Shown: in pieces, positions 1 to 9,141 of the stretch | Layout of the letters: the number at the start of each line of letters is the position of its first letter | Numbering within the stretch: position 1 is the first letter of the stretch | Source of the DNA: Methylobacterium sp. NEAU K | Lineage (GTDB): Bacteria > Pseudomonadota > Alphaproteobacteria > Rhizobiales > Beijerinckiaceae | Length of the DNA: 64,000 nucleotides | Assembly (NCBI RefSeq): GCF_030700285.1 | Contig: NZ_JAUYZJ010000015.1 | Coordinates: 1-64,000, forward strand | Direction: 5' to 3' | Made by a program: the position numbers and the translations under genes | Notes under the pieces: generated by a model | The model's database searches: none | Seen by the model: only the letters and a program-made list of their open reading frames with translations | What the model was told of the DNA's origin: nothing

Positions 1-1190
<1,190 letters not shown>

Positions 1191-1208
1191 GATTCCCGTT
1201 CCTGCGGC

Positions 1209-1226
1209 GGGGACCGCTCGGTCCCC
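1209..1226 (-). promoter_or_regulatory. Hairpin in the tuf 5' leader
   Basis: A perfect 8-bp stem (GGGGACCG / CGGTCCCC) with a 2-base loop lies 19 bases before the tuf start, just upstream of its ribosome site. It has no T tract on either strand, so it is more likely a leader structure than a terminator. Its function is unknown. Confidence 0.4.
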
Positions 1227-1497
1227 CGGATCCTGGTCGGCCGCCCCGAACTCGGTCAGGGGCGAAAAACGCGGTCCGCTTAGAGGGTCGGCCGCTCGCG
1301 ATCAAGGTCCGGCGCAAACCGCGGCCCGGCACGGCGCGGCGCTGTCAAGCTGCGGCCCCGGACCATGAACCGGTAAGTATTGATACCCGCCGATATCGGT
1401 GGACGCTTTCGGGCTACACTGTGGCATCGAGGGCATAGCGGAAGTGCGGCAGCCAAGCTTAACTGCGGCAACGATAGATCGCCTGGATCCCGCTATC

Positions 1498-2358
1498 ATG
1501 ATGAAGAAGCTTCTCCTCGCAAGCGCCGCGACGGCCCTGGTCTCGACGGCCGCCGTCGCCGCCGACCTGCCGCGCCGCGCCCCGCCGCCGGTGTTCACCC
1601 CGGTGCCGGTCTTCACCTGGACGGGCTTCTACGCCGGTCTCGAGTCGGCCTACACCTTCACGGATCGCGAGCGCATCACCACGGCCGGCGTCCTGCCGGG
1701 CAACGCCAACAACGTGGCGCTCGGGCGCCGTCCGGCGCTGACCTCGACCTCGCAGGACGGCTTCGCCAACATCGGCGGCACGGCCGGCTACAACTACCAG
1801 TTCACACCCGGCTCGGGCATCGTGGTCGGTGTCGCCAACAGCATCGACTGGACGGACATCACCAAGAACCGGGTCGTCCTCGGCACCGGCAACGTCGCGG
1901 GCGGCCCGCCGAACATCAGCCAGTACCGCCAGAGCCTCGACTGGCTCGGCACGCTCACGGGCCGCGTCGGCTACGCGTTCGACCGCGTGCTGGTGTACGG
2001 GATGGGCGGCCTCGCCTACGGCAACGTGTTCCACGACGCGAACTTCTACACCCCCGGCGGGGCCCTGCAGTTCGCCGGCCGCTACGACGACTTCAAGACC
2101 GGCTTCGCCTACGGCGGCGGCATCGAGTTCGCGCTGCCCACCGACAGCTTCCTGAACAACTTCGCGGTCGGCCGCTACCTCGGCATCAAGTACGACGCCA
2201 TCACGGTCAAGGCCGAGTACCTGCACTACGATCTCGGCAGCCAGAGCGTGCTCGTCGGCGCCATCCCGGGCGTCGGCACCGGCGCGTACATCTCGCGCTT
2301 CCGGACCGAGGGCAGCATCGTCCGCGCCGGCTTCAACTACAAGTTCGGCGGCTTCTAG
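1498..2358 (+). CDS. Outer-membrane beta-barrel protein, Omp31/OmpA-like porin family
   Basis: Small outer-membrane barrel of the type common in Rhizobiales (Omp25/Omp31-like). The double ATG at 1498/1501 opens a clear signal peptide (MMKKLLLASAATALVSTAAV, cleavage near AVAA-DLP). A proline-rich linker follows, then the family hallmark FTWTGFYAGLESAYTF. The barrel shows alternating aromatic and glycine strands and ends NYKFGGF with a C-terminal phenylalanine, the usual BAM recognition signal. Its 286 residues are normal for the family. An in-frame ATG further upstream at 1399 would put non-signal sequence before the signal peptide and was not chosen. The gene stands alone, divergent from tuf, and ends in a hairpin terminator. 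Transport specificity cannot be read from the sequence. Confidence 0.9.
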   Translation: MMKKLLLASAATALVSTAAVAADLPRRAPPPVFTPVPVFTWTGFYAGLESAYTFTDRERITTAGVLPGNANNVALGRRPALTSTSQDGFANIGGTAGYNYQFTPGSGIVVGVANSIDWTDITKNRVVLGTGNVAGGPPNISQYRQSLDWLGTLTGRVGYAFDRVLVYGMGGLAYGNVFHDANFYTPGGALQFAGRYDDFKTGFAYGGGIEFALPTDSFLNNFAVGRYLGIKYDAITVKAEYLHYDLGSQSVLVGAIPGVGTGAYISRFRTEGSIVRAGFNYKFGGF

Positions 2359-2404
2359 GCGTCAGAACGATCGGTCCGGGATCGCATTCCCGGGCCCCCC
2401 TTCG

Positions 2405-2438
2405 AGGGCGTGTGCCGGAACCGGCGCGCGCCCTTTTT
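2405..2438 (+). terminator. Rho-independent terminator of the outer-membrane protein gene
   Basis: A 12-bp stem (AGGGCGTGTGCC with GGCGCGCGCCCT, including two G-U pairs) is followed directly by TTTTT, 47 bases after the stop codon at 2358. Confidence 0.8.
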
Positions 2439-2537
2439 CGTGCCCAAGCAAAGCCCCTGCAGGGATACGGCAACGGCATAGGGACTACGATACTCGCAGG
2501 GATGCCGGAATCACCCAGACGGCCGAGTCGTCACCTT

Positions 2538-2575
2538 GTCATCCCGGGGCCGCGACGTGCAGCCCGGGATCCCGA
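2538..2575. repeat. REP-like GC-rich palindromic element in the 2359-2846 gap
   Basis: The 488-base gap between the outer-membrane protein gene and phnN holds no convincing gene. Apart from the terminator it contains this imperfect palindrome around CCCGGGGCCGCG and CCCGGGATCC. A related sequence in reverse orientation occurs at 10004-10042, so both look like copies of one extragenic repeat family. Confidence 0.45.
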
Positions 2576-2846
2576 TCCACCGCGGATCAAGACCTTGCAC
2601 TGTCAGTGGCACCGGATTGACCGCCTCCGGCCTGCCCCTGCGGGTCCGGCCTCGCCTGCAGCGCCTCGGCGTGACGGGGCAGTCGATGGAACGGCCAATC
2701 TCATCACCGGCAGATGACAAGATCCGAGAGGTCAGCCCGCCGCTCGGACGAGCCCTTCTCTCGTCAGATCGCCCGGCGCGCGGGGACCACGCCCGCGTGC
2801 GCGCGAGCCGCGCCATGCGGCGGCCCCGACCTGGGATCGGCCCCGC

Positions 2847-3377
2847 TCAGCAGGCGCGCAGATGCGCGATCAGCCGTTCCGCCCCCGTCTCCGGAGCCCC
2901 GGTGTTGAGGATTCTCAGATCGGCATCGACCTGCGCCTCACGGGCGAGGCGTGCGGCGAGATCGCCATCCTCCGGCCGGCCCCGGGCCGCGAGGCGCCGC
3001 GCCAGGATCTCGGGGGGCGCCGCGATCTCGACGACGCTGACCTTCGGACAGGCCGCCCGGGCCTCGGTGACGATGCGACGGGAGACGTTGCAGACGACCA
3101 CATGGCCGCCGGCCACCAGACGGCCCGCTTCCGCCGGGAGCGCATAGCCCAGGCCGTGGGCGCGCCAGCTCAGGATGAAGCGCCCCGCCGCGCAGCCTTC
3201 CGCGAAGCCGGCCTCGTCGATCTGGTCGTTGTCCTCGTCCGCCGACGGGGGGCGCGTCACGAGGCGACGGGGGAAGACGTAGCGCGGATCATCGGCCAGC
3301 GCCGTCCGGGCCAGCCGGATCAGCGTGTCCTTGCCGGCCCCGCTCGGGCCGACCACGAGGACGAGGCAGCCCGGCAT
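2847..3377 (-). CDS. phnN: Ribose 1,5-bisphosphate phosphokinase PhnN
   Basis: PhnN phosphorylates ribose 1,5-bisphosphate to PRPP, which returns the ribose used by the C-P lyase pathway to nucleotide metabolism. The 176-residue protein has the guanylate-kinase-like P-loop GPSGAGKDT at residues 10-18 and the following RR-VTRPP segment typical of the family. Its length matches E. coli PhnN (about 185). The start is fixed by translational coupling: its ATG overlaps the phnM stop as TGATG. It is the last gene of the phnG-N operon. No terminator is obvious downstream. Confidence 0.93.
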   Translation of the reverse strand: MPGCLVLVVGPSGAGKDTLIRLARTALADDPRYVFPRRLVTRPPSADEDNDQIDEAGFAEGCAAGRFILSWRAHGLGYALPAEAGRLVAGGHVVVCNVSRRIVTEARAACPKVSVVEIAAPPEILARRLAARGRPEDGDLAARLAREAQVDADLRILNTGAPETGAERLIAHLRAC

Positions 3378-4513
3378 CAGGCGACCCGCAGGCCGGCGCG
3401 CCAGACCTCGCGGACCACCGGCACGCCGTCGGCGCGCTTCACCCGCACCAGATCGGCCCGCAGGCCGGGTTCCAGGGCGCCGCGGTCGGTCAGGCCAGTG
3501 GCCCGGGCGGGGTTGATCGTGACGGTGGCCAGCGCCTCGGGGAGCGTGATCGAAGGAGCCTGCTCGGGCAGCAGGAAGGCCGCCATCAGCAGGCTCGCCG
3601 GCACGTAATCCGAGGACAGGATGTCGAGATGGCCGGCCTCTGCCAGTGCCAGGGCGGCGACGTTGCCGGAATGCGAGCCGCCGCGGATCAGGTTCGGCGC
3701 GCCCATCATCACGGTGATCCCCTGCCCGTGCGCGGCCTCCGCGGCCTCCAACGTGGTGGGGAACTCCGCGAGGGTCACGCCCTCGCCCGAAGCCAGCTCG
3801 ACATCCGCCAGGGTGGTGTCATCATGGCTCGCGAGTGGGATCCCCATCTCGCGGGCGAACTGGACCAGGGCCGGCCGATTCTGCGCGTTGAGCGCCCGGC
3901 CGTCCCGGATCTTGCGCGCGGTGTTGGCGCGGATCTCGTCCAGGGGCCGGCCGCCGCGGGAAGCGTAGGTGTAGTACTTCTCCATGTCGCGGAACTGGCG
4001 CTGGCCCGGGGTGTGGTCCATCAGCGAGATCAGGCCCACCGGGTAGCGGGCCGTGAAGGCCGCCACCGTGTCGAGCACGTCCGTTGAGGGCAGCTCGCAG
4101 CGCAGATGCGTGCGGTGCTCCGCCCGGAACAGGTCGCCCTCCCGCGCGGCGGCGATCGCCCCAGCGAGTTGCTCCAGCTCCGAGCCCAGGCCGCTGCCGT
4201 CCGGATCGCTGCCGGCGCGCAGCGAATCGAACACCGTGGTGATGCCCGAGGCGGCGATCTGCGCGTCGTAGGCCAGGACCGCGCCGAGCGGGTGCCAGCG
4301 CACCTTGGGCCTGGGGGCGAAGTGGCTCTCGAGATGGTCGGTGTGCAGCTCGATCAGCCCCGGGATCAGGTGGTCGCCGCCGAAGTCGAGGCCGCGCACG
4401 GGCGCTCGCCCGGTGCCGATCTCGGCGATGGCCCCGTCGACCACGGCGAGCCAGCCGTGCTGCACTCGGTCCGGCAGGACCAGGGTCGCGTTCTCGATGA
4501 TGAGATCGTCCAT
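3377..4513 (-). CDS. phnM: Alpha-D-ribose 1-methylphosphonate 5-triphosphate diphosphatase PhnM
   Basis: PhnM is an amidohydrolase-fold enzyme that removes pyrophosphate from ribose 1-methylphosphonate 5-triphosphate, giving the substrate of PhnJ. The 378-residue protein shows the metal ligands of the fold: GLIELHTDHLESHF (HxxH-type site near residue 56), LMDHTPGQRQF, SHDDTT and the late LSSDYVP aspartate. Length agrees with E. coli PhnM (378). Nine bases separate it from phnL upstream, and its stop overlaps the phnN start, so it is translated within the operon. Confidence 0.96.
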   Translation of the reverse strand: MDDLIIENATLVLPDRVQHGWLAVVDGAIAEIGTGRAPVRGLDFGGDHLIPGLIELHTDHLESHFAPRPKVRWHPLGAVLAYDAQIAASGITTVFDSLRAGSDPDGSGLGSELEQLAGAIAAAREGDLFRAEHRTHLRCELPSTDVLDTVAAFTARYPVGLISLMDHTPGQRQFRDMEKYYTYASRGGRPLDEIRANTARKIRDGRALNAQNRPALVQFAREMGIPLASHDDTTLADVELASGEGVTLAEFPTTLEAAEAAHGQGITVMMGAPNLIRGGSHSGNVAALALAEAGHLDILSSDYVPASLLMAAFLLPEQAPSITLPEALATVTINPARATGLTDRGALEPGLRADLVRVKRADGVPVVREVWRAGLRVA

Positions 4514-4522
4514 CGTGACTCC

Positions 4523-5227
4523 TCAGGCTGCCCGGGCTTGCGCGAAGCGCGTGACGTCGACCACCCGGGTGGCCACAGCGTCGCGCATCTCGCTGTCGTG
4601 GAAGATGCCGAGCACGCCGGCCCCGGCCGCCAGCTTCTCGCGCACCAGTTCGGCCACCACGGCGCGGTTGCGGGCGTCGAGGGAGGCGGTGGGCTCGTCG
4701 AGCAGGAGCAGCGGCCGGTCGGCGATCAGCCCCCGGGCGATGTTGACCCGCTGCTGCTCGCCTCCCGAGAAGGTCGCTGGGGGCAGGCTCCAGAGCCGTT
4801 CGGGCAGATTGAGCCGGGCGAGCAGGTCCTTTCCGCGCGCGCGGGCCGTCGCCGCGTCCAGGCCGCCCTCGCGGCCGGCGGCCTCGACCACGTCGAAGGC
4901 CGAGACCCGCGGGATCACCCGCAGGAATTGCGAAACGTAGGCGATGACCCGGGTCCGCAGGGACAGGACCACCCGCGGGTCGGCCCGAACCATATCGACC
5001 GCGGCGTCGCCGTCGCGGACCAGGATCGCCCCGGCGTCGCAGCGGTAATTGCCGTAGGCCATCTTCAGGAGCGAGGATTTGCCGGCCCCCGACGGTCCGC
5101 CGAGCACCACGCACTCACCCGCCGCCACCGAGAGGCTGACGCCGTCCACCACCGGCAGCACGACGCCGCCGCGCAGGTGCAGGGTGAAGCTCTTGGCGAC
5201 ATCCTGGAAGGTCAGAAGCGCGGTCAT
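4523..5227 (-). CDS. phnL: C-P lyase system ABC-type ATPase PhnL
   Basis: PhnL is an ABC ATPase that associates with the C-P lyase core complex and is not a membrane transporter subunit. The 234-residue protein has Walker A GGPSGAGKSSLLKM, the signature FSGGEQQRVNIARGLI, and Walker B LLLLDEPTASLD. It also has the family-typical segment on the Q loop (VISYVSQFLRVIPRVSAFDV-like). Its ATG overlaps the phnK stop (ATGA), indicating coupled translation. It differs from PhnK by the shorter length and by FLRVIPRVSA. Confidence 0.95.
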   Translation of the reverse strand: MTALLTFQDVAKSFTLHLRGGVVLPVVDGVSLSVAAGECVVLGGPSGAGKSSLLKMAYGNYRCDAGAILVRDGDAAVDMVRADPRVVLSLRTRVIAYVSQFLRVIPRVSAFDVVEAAGREGGLDAATARARGKDLLARLNLPERLWSLPPATFSGGEQQRVNIARGLIADRPLLLLDEPTASLDARNRAVVAELVREKLAAGAGVLGIFHDSEMRDAVATRVVDVTRFAQARAA

Positions 5228-5997
5228 GCGGCGAGCACCGAGGAGACGAGGAGCTGGGTGTAGGCGTGCTCGGGATCGTCGAGCACCTGGTCGGTGAGCC
5301 CGGTCTCGATCACCCGGCCGGCGCGCATGACGGCGATTCGGTGCGAGAGCAGGCGCGCCACCGCGAGGTCATGGGTGACGATGATCACCGCCAGCCCGAG
5401 TTCCGCCGAGAGCCGCCGGATCAGGTCGAGGAGCCGGGCCTGGACCGAGACGTCGAGCCCCGAGGTCGGCTCGTCCATCAGCACGAGGCGCGGCCCGGTG
5501 ACGAGGTTGCGGGCGATCTGCAGGCGCTGGCGCATGCCCCCCGAGAACTGGCTCGGCGGGTCGTCCACGCGGCCCGCCTCGATCTCGACCCGGCCGAGCC
5601 AGTCGAGCGCCTGCCCGCGGATGCGGCCGTAATGGCGCTCGCCCATCCCCATCAGCCGCTCGCCGACATTGCCGCCGGCCGACACCGCCATGCGCAGGCC
5701 CTGGCGCGCATCCTGCCGGACGAAGCCCCAATCGGTGCGCATCAGCCGGCGCAGCTCGGCCGGCCCGAGATCGGCGAGGTCCTGGGTCTGCCCGTCGCGC
5801 ATCCGGTAGCGCACATGTCCCGAATCGGGGGCCAGCTCGCCGGCCAGCAGGGACAGGAGCGTCGACTTGCCCGAGCCCGATTCGCCCACGATCGCGAGCA
5901 CCTCGCCCTCGGTCACGTCGAGATCGATCCCCGCGCAGGCCAGCCGGTTGCCGTAGGCCTTGCTCAGGCCGTGCGCGGAGAGGAGCGGCGCGCTCAT
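5224..5997 (-). CDS. phnK: C-P lyase system ABC-type ATPase PhnK
   Basis: PhnK is an ABC ATPase that docks on PhnJ of the PhnGHIJ core and is needed for phosphonate breakdown. The 257-residue protein starts MSAPLLSAHGLSKAYG. It has Walker A GESGSGKSTLL, the signature FSGGMRQRLQIARNLV, Walker B LVLMDEPTSGLD and the switch histidine in VIIVTHDLAVAR, resembling DppD/OppD-type ATPases as PhnK does. The start is supported by the ATGA overlap with phnJ. Longer upstream readings run inside phnJ and were rejected. Confidence 0.95.
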   Translation of the reverse strand: MSAPLLSAHGLSKAYGNRLACAGIDLDVTEGEVLAIVGESGSGKSTLLSLLAGELAPDSGHVRYRMRDGQTQDLADLGPAELRRLMRTDWGFVRQDARQGLRMAVSAGGNVGERLMGMGERHYGRIRGQALDWLGRVEIEAGRVDDPPSQFSGGMRQRLQIARNLVTGPRLVLMDEPTSGLDVSVQARLLDLIRRLSAELGLAVIIVTHDLAVARLLSHRIAVMRAGRVIETGLTDQVLDDPEHAYTQLLVSSVLAA

Positions 5998-6899
5998 CGG
6001 GTGGCCTCCGCGACCCGGGTCTCGCAGATGTCGGTATCCGAGCAGACGTACATCCGGCCTCCGGAATCGTCGGTGACCACCTCGTCGAGGTAATGGCCGC
6101 GGGCGCCGCAGAGCGCGCAGGGCGCGGTGAATTCCTGGACCCGGAACGGATGGTCCTCGAAATCGAGGCTGCGCACGCGGGTGTAGGGCGGCACCGCGTA
6201 GATGCGCCGCTCGCGCCCCGCCCCGAAGAGCTGAAGCGCCGGGCAATCGTCCATCTTGGGATTGTCGAATTTCGGCGTCGGCGACGGGTCCATCACGTAG
6301 CGGCCGGCCACCTCGACCGGATAGGCGTAGGTGGTGGCGATGTGGCCGTGGCGGCTGATGTCCTCGTAGAGCTTCACGTGCATGGCCCCGTACTCGGCGA
6401 GTGCGTGAAGCTGGCGGGTCTCGGTCTCTCGCGGCTCCAGGAAGCGCAGGGGCTCGGGGATCGGCACCTGATAGACCAGGGTCTGGCCCTCGGAGAGCGG
6501 CGTCTCGGGGATCCGGTGGCGGGTCTGGATGATCGTCGCCTCGGTGGTGCGGGTCGTGGTCGCGACCCCGGAGGTGCGGGCGAAGAAGCGGCGGATCGAG
6601 ACCGCATTGGTGGTGTCGTCGGCGCCCTGGTCGATCACCTTGAGCACGTCCGCCCGCCCCAGGATCGCCGCCGTGACCTGCACGCCGCCGGTGCCCCAGC
6701 CATAGGGCATCGGCATCTCGCGGGAGGCGAAAGGCACCTGATAGCCCGGCACCGCGATGGCCTTGAGGATGGCCCGGCGGATCATCCGTTTCGTGCCCTC
6801 GTCGAGATAGGCGAAATTGTAGCCGGCTTCGGACGAACCCTCCTCCCCCTTTCGGGGCGGGAGATGACCCACCCGCTCGGGGATCCCTGTCGCGCTCAT
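5994..6899 (-). CDS. phnJ: Carbon-phosphorus lyase PhnJ, with an N-terminal extension
   Basis: PhnJ is the radical-SAM enzyme that breaks the C-P bond of ribose 1-alkylphosphonate 5-phosphate, releasing the alkane (methane from methylphosphonate) and a cyclic ribose phosphate. Of the 301 residues, the glycyl-radical glycine appears as AVPGYQVPF (Gly52, equal to E. coli Gly32) and the cluster cysteines as CALCG and VCSDTDIC near the C terminus. The core begins AGYNFAYLDEGTKRMIRRAI, near-identical to E. coli. About 20 residues (SATGIPERVGHLPPRKGEEG) precede it, encoded by a small GC-rich palindrome that looks like an inserted repeat. The start ATG overlaps the phnI stop (ATGA). Confidence 0.97.
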   Translation of the reverse strand: MSATGIPERVGHLPPRKGEEGSSEAGYNFAYLDEGTKRMIRRAILKAIAVPGYQVPFASREMPMPYGWGTGGVQVTAAILGRADVLKVIDQGADDTTNAVSIRRFFARTSGVATTTRTTEATIIQTRHRIPETPLSEGQTLVYQVPIPEPLRFLEPRETETRQLHALAEYGAMHVKLYEDISRHGHIATTYAYPVEVAGRYVMDPSPTPKFDNPKMDDCPALQLFGAGRERRIYAVPPYTRVRSLDFEDHPFRVQEFTAPCALCGARGHYLDEVVTDDSGGRMYVCSDTDICETRVAEATR

Positions 6900-8002
6900 T
6901 CGGCGGCCTCCTGCATCCCGGCCCGGTCGCGGCCCTGCTCGAATTCGGCGCGCAGGCGCCGGACGAGCTCCAGCTCCGCCTGGAAATCGACGTAGTGGGG
7001 CAGCTTCAGGTGCTCGACGAAGCCGGTCGCCTGGAGGCTGTCGCAATGGGCGAGGACGAATTCCTGGTCCTGGGCCGGGCTTGCCACCGGCTCGCCGAGT
7101 TCCTCCGCACGAAGAGCCCGGTCGACCAGAGCCATCGCCATGGCCTTGCGCTCGCTCTGCCCGAAGCTGAGCCCGTAGCCGCGGGTGAATTGCGGCGGCG
7201 CCGCCCCCGAGCCCTTGAACTGGTTGACCATCTGGCACTCGGTGAGCCGGACCCGTCCGAGCGGCACCGCGAAGCCCAGCTCCTCCGGCACGAATTCCAC
7301 CGCGACCTCGCCGACCCGGATCTCGCCCACGAACGGGTGGGTCCGGCCGTAGCCGCGCTGGGTCGAGTAGGCGAGGCCGAGCACGAAGCCCTCGTCGCCC
7401 CGCGCCAGCGCCTGGAGGCGCAGGGCCCGGTCAGCGGGGTAATCCACCGGCTCCCGGGTAAGGTCGCCCACGGGGGCGCCGTCATCCGGGGGAGAGGCCT
7501 CGATCAGGCCGTCCTGGGCCAGCAGGTCGGTGACCCGCGGGCAGGTCCCGGCATCGTCCCGCGGCTCCGCCTCGGCGGCCGGTTCGACGGCCCCCTCCGC
7601 GGCGAGGGCGAAATCGATCAGCCGGTGGGTGTAGTCGAAGGTCGGCCCGAGCACCTGGCCGCCGGGAAGATCCTTGAAGGTGGCCGAGACCCGGCGCTCC
7701 ACCGCCATGGCGCCGGTATCGACGGGTGTCGAGGCGCCGAACCGCGGCAGCGTCGTCCGGTAGGCGCGGACCAGGAACACCGCCTCGACCACGTCGCCGC
7801 GGGCCTGCTTGAGGGCCAGAGCCGCGAGGTCGGGGTCGTAGAGCGAGCCCTCGGTCATCACCCGGTCGACCAGCAGCGCCATCTGCTCGCGGATCTGCGC
7901 GACGGAGAGTTCCGGCACGGCCGCATCGCCCCGGCGCGCCTCGGCGAGGAGCCGGTGGGCGTTGTCGATGGCGGCCTCTCCGCCCTTCACGGCCACGTAC
8001 AT
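6896..8002 (-). CDS. phnI: Ribose 1-methylphosphonate 5-triphosphate synthase subunit PhnI
   Basis: PhnI is the nucleosidase-like subunit that, with PhnG, PhnH and PhnL, joins the phosphonate to ATP-derived ribose. The 368-residue protein starts MYVAVKGGEAAIDNAHRLL, the usual PhnI opening. It contains the conserved segments LSVAQIREQMALLVDRVM, YSTQRGYGRTHPFVGEIR, LTECQMVNQF and SFGQSERKAMAMALVDRAL. Length matches the family (about 355-370). The start is two bases after the phnH stop and the stop overlaps phnJ. Confidence 0.96.
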   Translation of the reverse strand: MYVAVKGGEAAIDNAHRLLAEARRGDAAVPELSVAQIREQMALLVDRVMTEGSLYDPDLAALALKQARGDVVEAVFLVRAYRTTLPRFGASTPVDTGAMAVERRVSATFKDLPGGQVLGPTFDYTHRLIDFALAAEGAVEPAAEAEPRDDAGTCPRVTDLLAQDGLIEASPPDDGAPVGDLTREPVDYPADRALRLQALARGDEGFVLGLAYSTQRGYGRTHPFVGEIRVGEVAVEFVPEELGFAVPLGRVRLTECQMVNQFKGSGAAPPQFTRGYGLSFGQSERKAMAMALVDRALRAEELGEPVASPAQDQEFVLAHCDSLQATGFVEHLKLPHYVDFQAELELVRRLRAEFEQGRDRAGMQEAAE

Positions 8003-8004
8003 GG

Positions 8005-8592
8005 CTAGCCCTCGGTGACGGCGGTGGAGCGCGGGAGACCGGCGACGCGGCCGGGGGCGGTGAGGATCAGGTCGACGCCCAGCGGGAAGCCCACACGGTT
8101 CCCGGCGCACTGGGCGACGAAGCCCTCCGGAAGCGGCGTCAGCGTCACGCGCACGGCGCCCTTGATGCCGGGGCCGGTGAGGCGAAGGCCCTCCCCCGGG
8201 GTGATGGCGTCGAGGGCGAGCACCAGGGTGGTGGCGGTGTCGGGATAGGCCGGCGTGCCTTGGGCGAACCGGTCGAGCGGGGGGCAGCGCGCCGGGTCGC
8301 GGATCAGCGCGAAGGCGGCCTGCGCCGGATCGTCGGTCAGGGGCGCCCCGGTGTGGAAGCGCAGATACGCGGCGACCTCGGGCACGTCGGCCAGGGCGGC
8401 GTCGAGCCAGACCGGCGTGTCGGCATCGGTGAGCGTCAGGGCGACGGCGGCGAGTTCAGGGGTCAGGGGCGCGGGCGGCGCGAGGCCGGGGGCGAGCGGC
8501 CGCGACAGGCCGGGCCGGGCGAGCGCGTCCATCACGGCGCGGAAGGTGCCCTGTGCGTCGTGGACCGGATCTGTGAAGCCGGCTGCGAGCAT
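8005..8592 (-). CDS. phnH: Phosphonate C-P lyase core subunit PhnH
   Basis: PhnH is a subunit of the PhnGHIJ core complex, needed for making the ribose-phosphonate triphosphate. The 195-residue protein aligns by eye with E. coli PhnH at its N terminus (GFTDPVHDAQGTFRAVMDAL, compare FMLPVQDAQHSFRRLM) and ends with the typical GFPLGVDLIL segment. The ATG at 8592 was chosen for this alignment. A TTG at 8598 that overlaps the phnG stop would add two residues and cannot be excluded. Confidence 0.93.
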   Translation of the reverse strand: MLAAGFTDPVHDAQGTFRAVMDALARPGLSRPLAPGLAPPAPLTPELAAVALTLTDADTPVWLDAALADVPEVAAYLRFHTGAPLTDDPAQAAFALIRDPARCPPLDRFAQGTPAYPDTATTLVLALDAITPGEGLRLTGPGIKGAVRVTLTPLPEGFVAQCAGNRVGFPLGVDLILTAPGRVAGLPRSTAVTEG

Positions 8593-8594
8593 GC

Positions 8595-9062
8595 TCAATC
8601 CTCCCCGCGAGCCAGGGTCAGGAAGTCGACGCGGGTGGCGGCGGTGCGCCTTGCGGCCCGTTGACGTGCCGCGTCGGCCCGCCGGGCGGCAGGTTGCAGG
8701 GCCGCCTCGACCCGGGCGCGCCGGGCCGGGTCCTGCCAGAGGGCGTCGAGGGTCGCGGCGAGCCGCGCCTTCGCCCGGTCGCGGCCGAGATGATAGGCGA
8801 AGCCGGTAGTCCCATCCGGGACCCGGATCGCCGCCCGGGTCACGCTGACCTCGCCGAGGTTGAACGGCCGCCCGTCGCCGCCGATCCGGCCCGTGGCCAT
8901 CACCAGCCCGGTCTCCGGCGGACGCAGATCCTCGGTGACCGAGACTTCGAGCGCCCGCAAGGCTGCGTCCAGATCGTCCCGGCTTGCATCGGCGCAGAGC
9001 GCCATCACGGCCTGCCGCGCCGCGATCTCCTCGCGTCCCGGGTCAATCGGGCTCGTCGCCAT
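8595..9062 (-). CDS. phnG: Phosphonate C-P lyase core subunit PhnG
   Basis: PhnG is the first gene of the C-P lyase operon and part of the core complex with PhnH, PhnI and PhnJ. The 155-residue protein starts MATSPIDPGREEIAARQAVM. It has the family motifs LRPPETGLVMATGRIGGDG, FNLGEVSVTRAAIR and the lysine/arginine-rich HLGRDRAKARLAATLDAL. The ATG at 9062 gives normal family length (about 150). An upstream in-frame start at 9104 would extend translation through the operator palindrome and is not favoured. Confidence 0.93.
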   Translation of the reverse strand: MATSPIDPGREEIAARQAVMALCADASRDDLDAALRALEVSVTEDLRPPETGLVMATGRIGGDGRPFNLGEVSVTRAAIRVPDGTTGFAYHLGRDRAKARLAATLDALWQDPARRARVEAALQPAARRADAARQRAARRTAATRVDFLTLARGED

Positions 9063-9083
9063 CGCGAATCCCTCAAACGGTTC

Positions 9084-9105
9084 GTTGTCTAGTCGTGTAG
9101 ACAAC
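9084..9105. promoter_or_regulatory. Inverted-repeat operator between phnF and phnG, probable PhnF site
   Basis: The site is a perfect inverted repeat GTTGTCTA-N6-TAGACAAC, with a second nested repeat CTAGT/ACTAG at 9089-9108. It lies in the 79-base gap between the divergent phnF and phnG starts, 22 bases from phnG. GntR/HutC-family repressors bind such short palindromes in their own promoter regions. That PhnF binds here is inferred from position and symmetry. Confidence 0.75.
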
Positions 9106-9141
9106 TAGCGCGCCGTGCGCAAATGAAGTTTGGATGACGGC

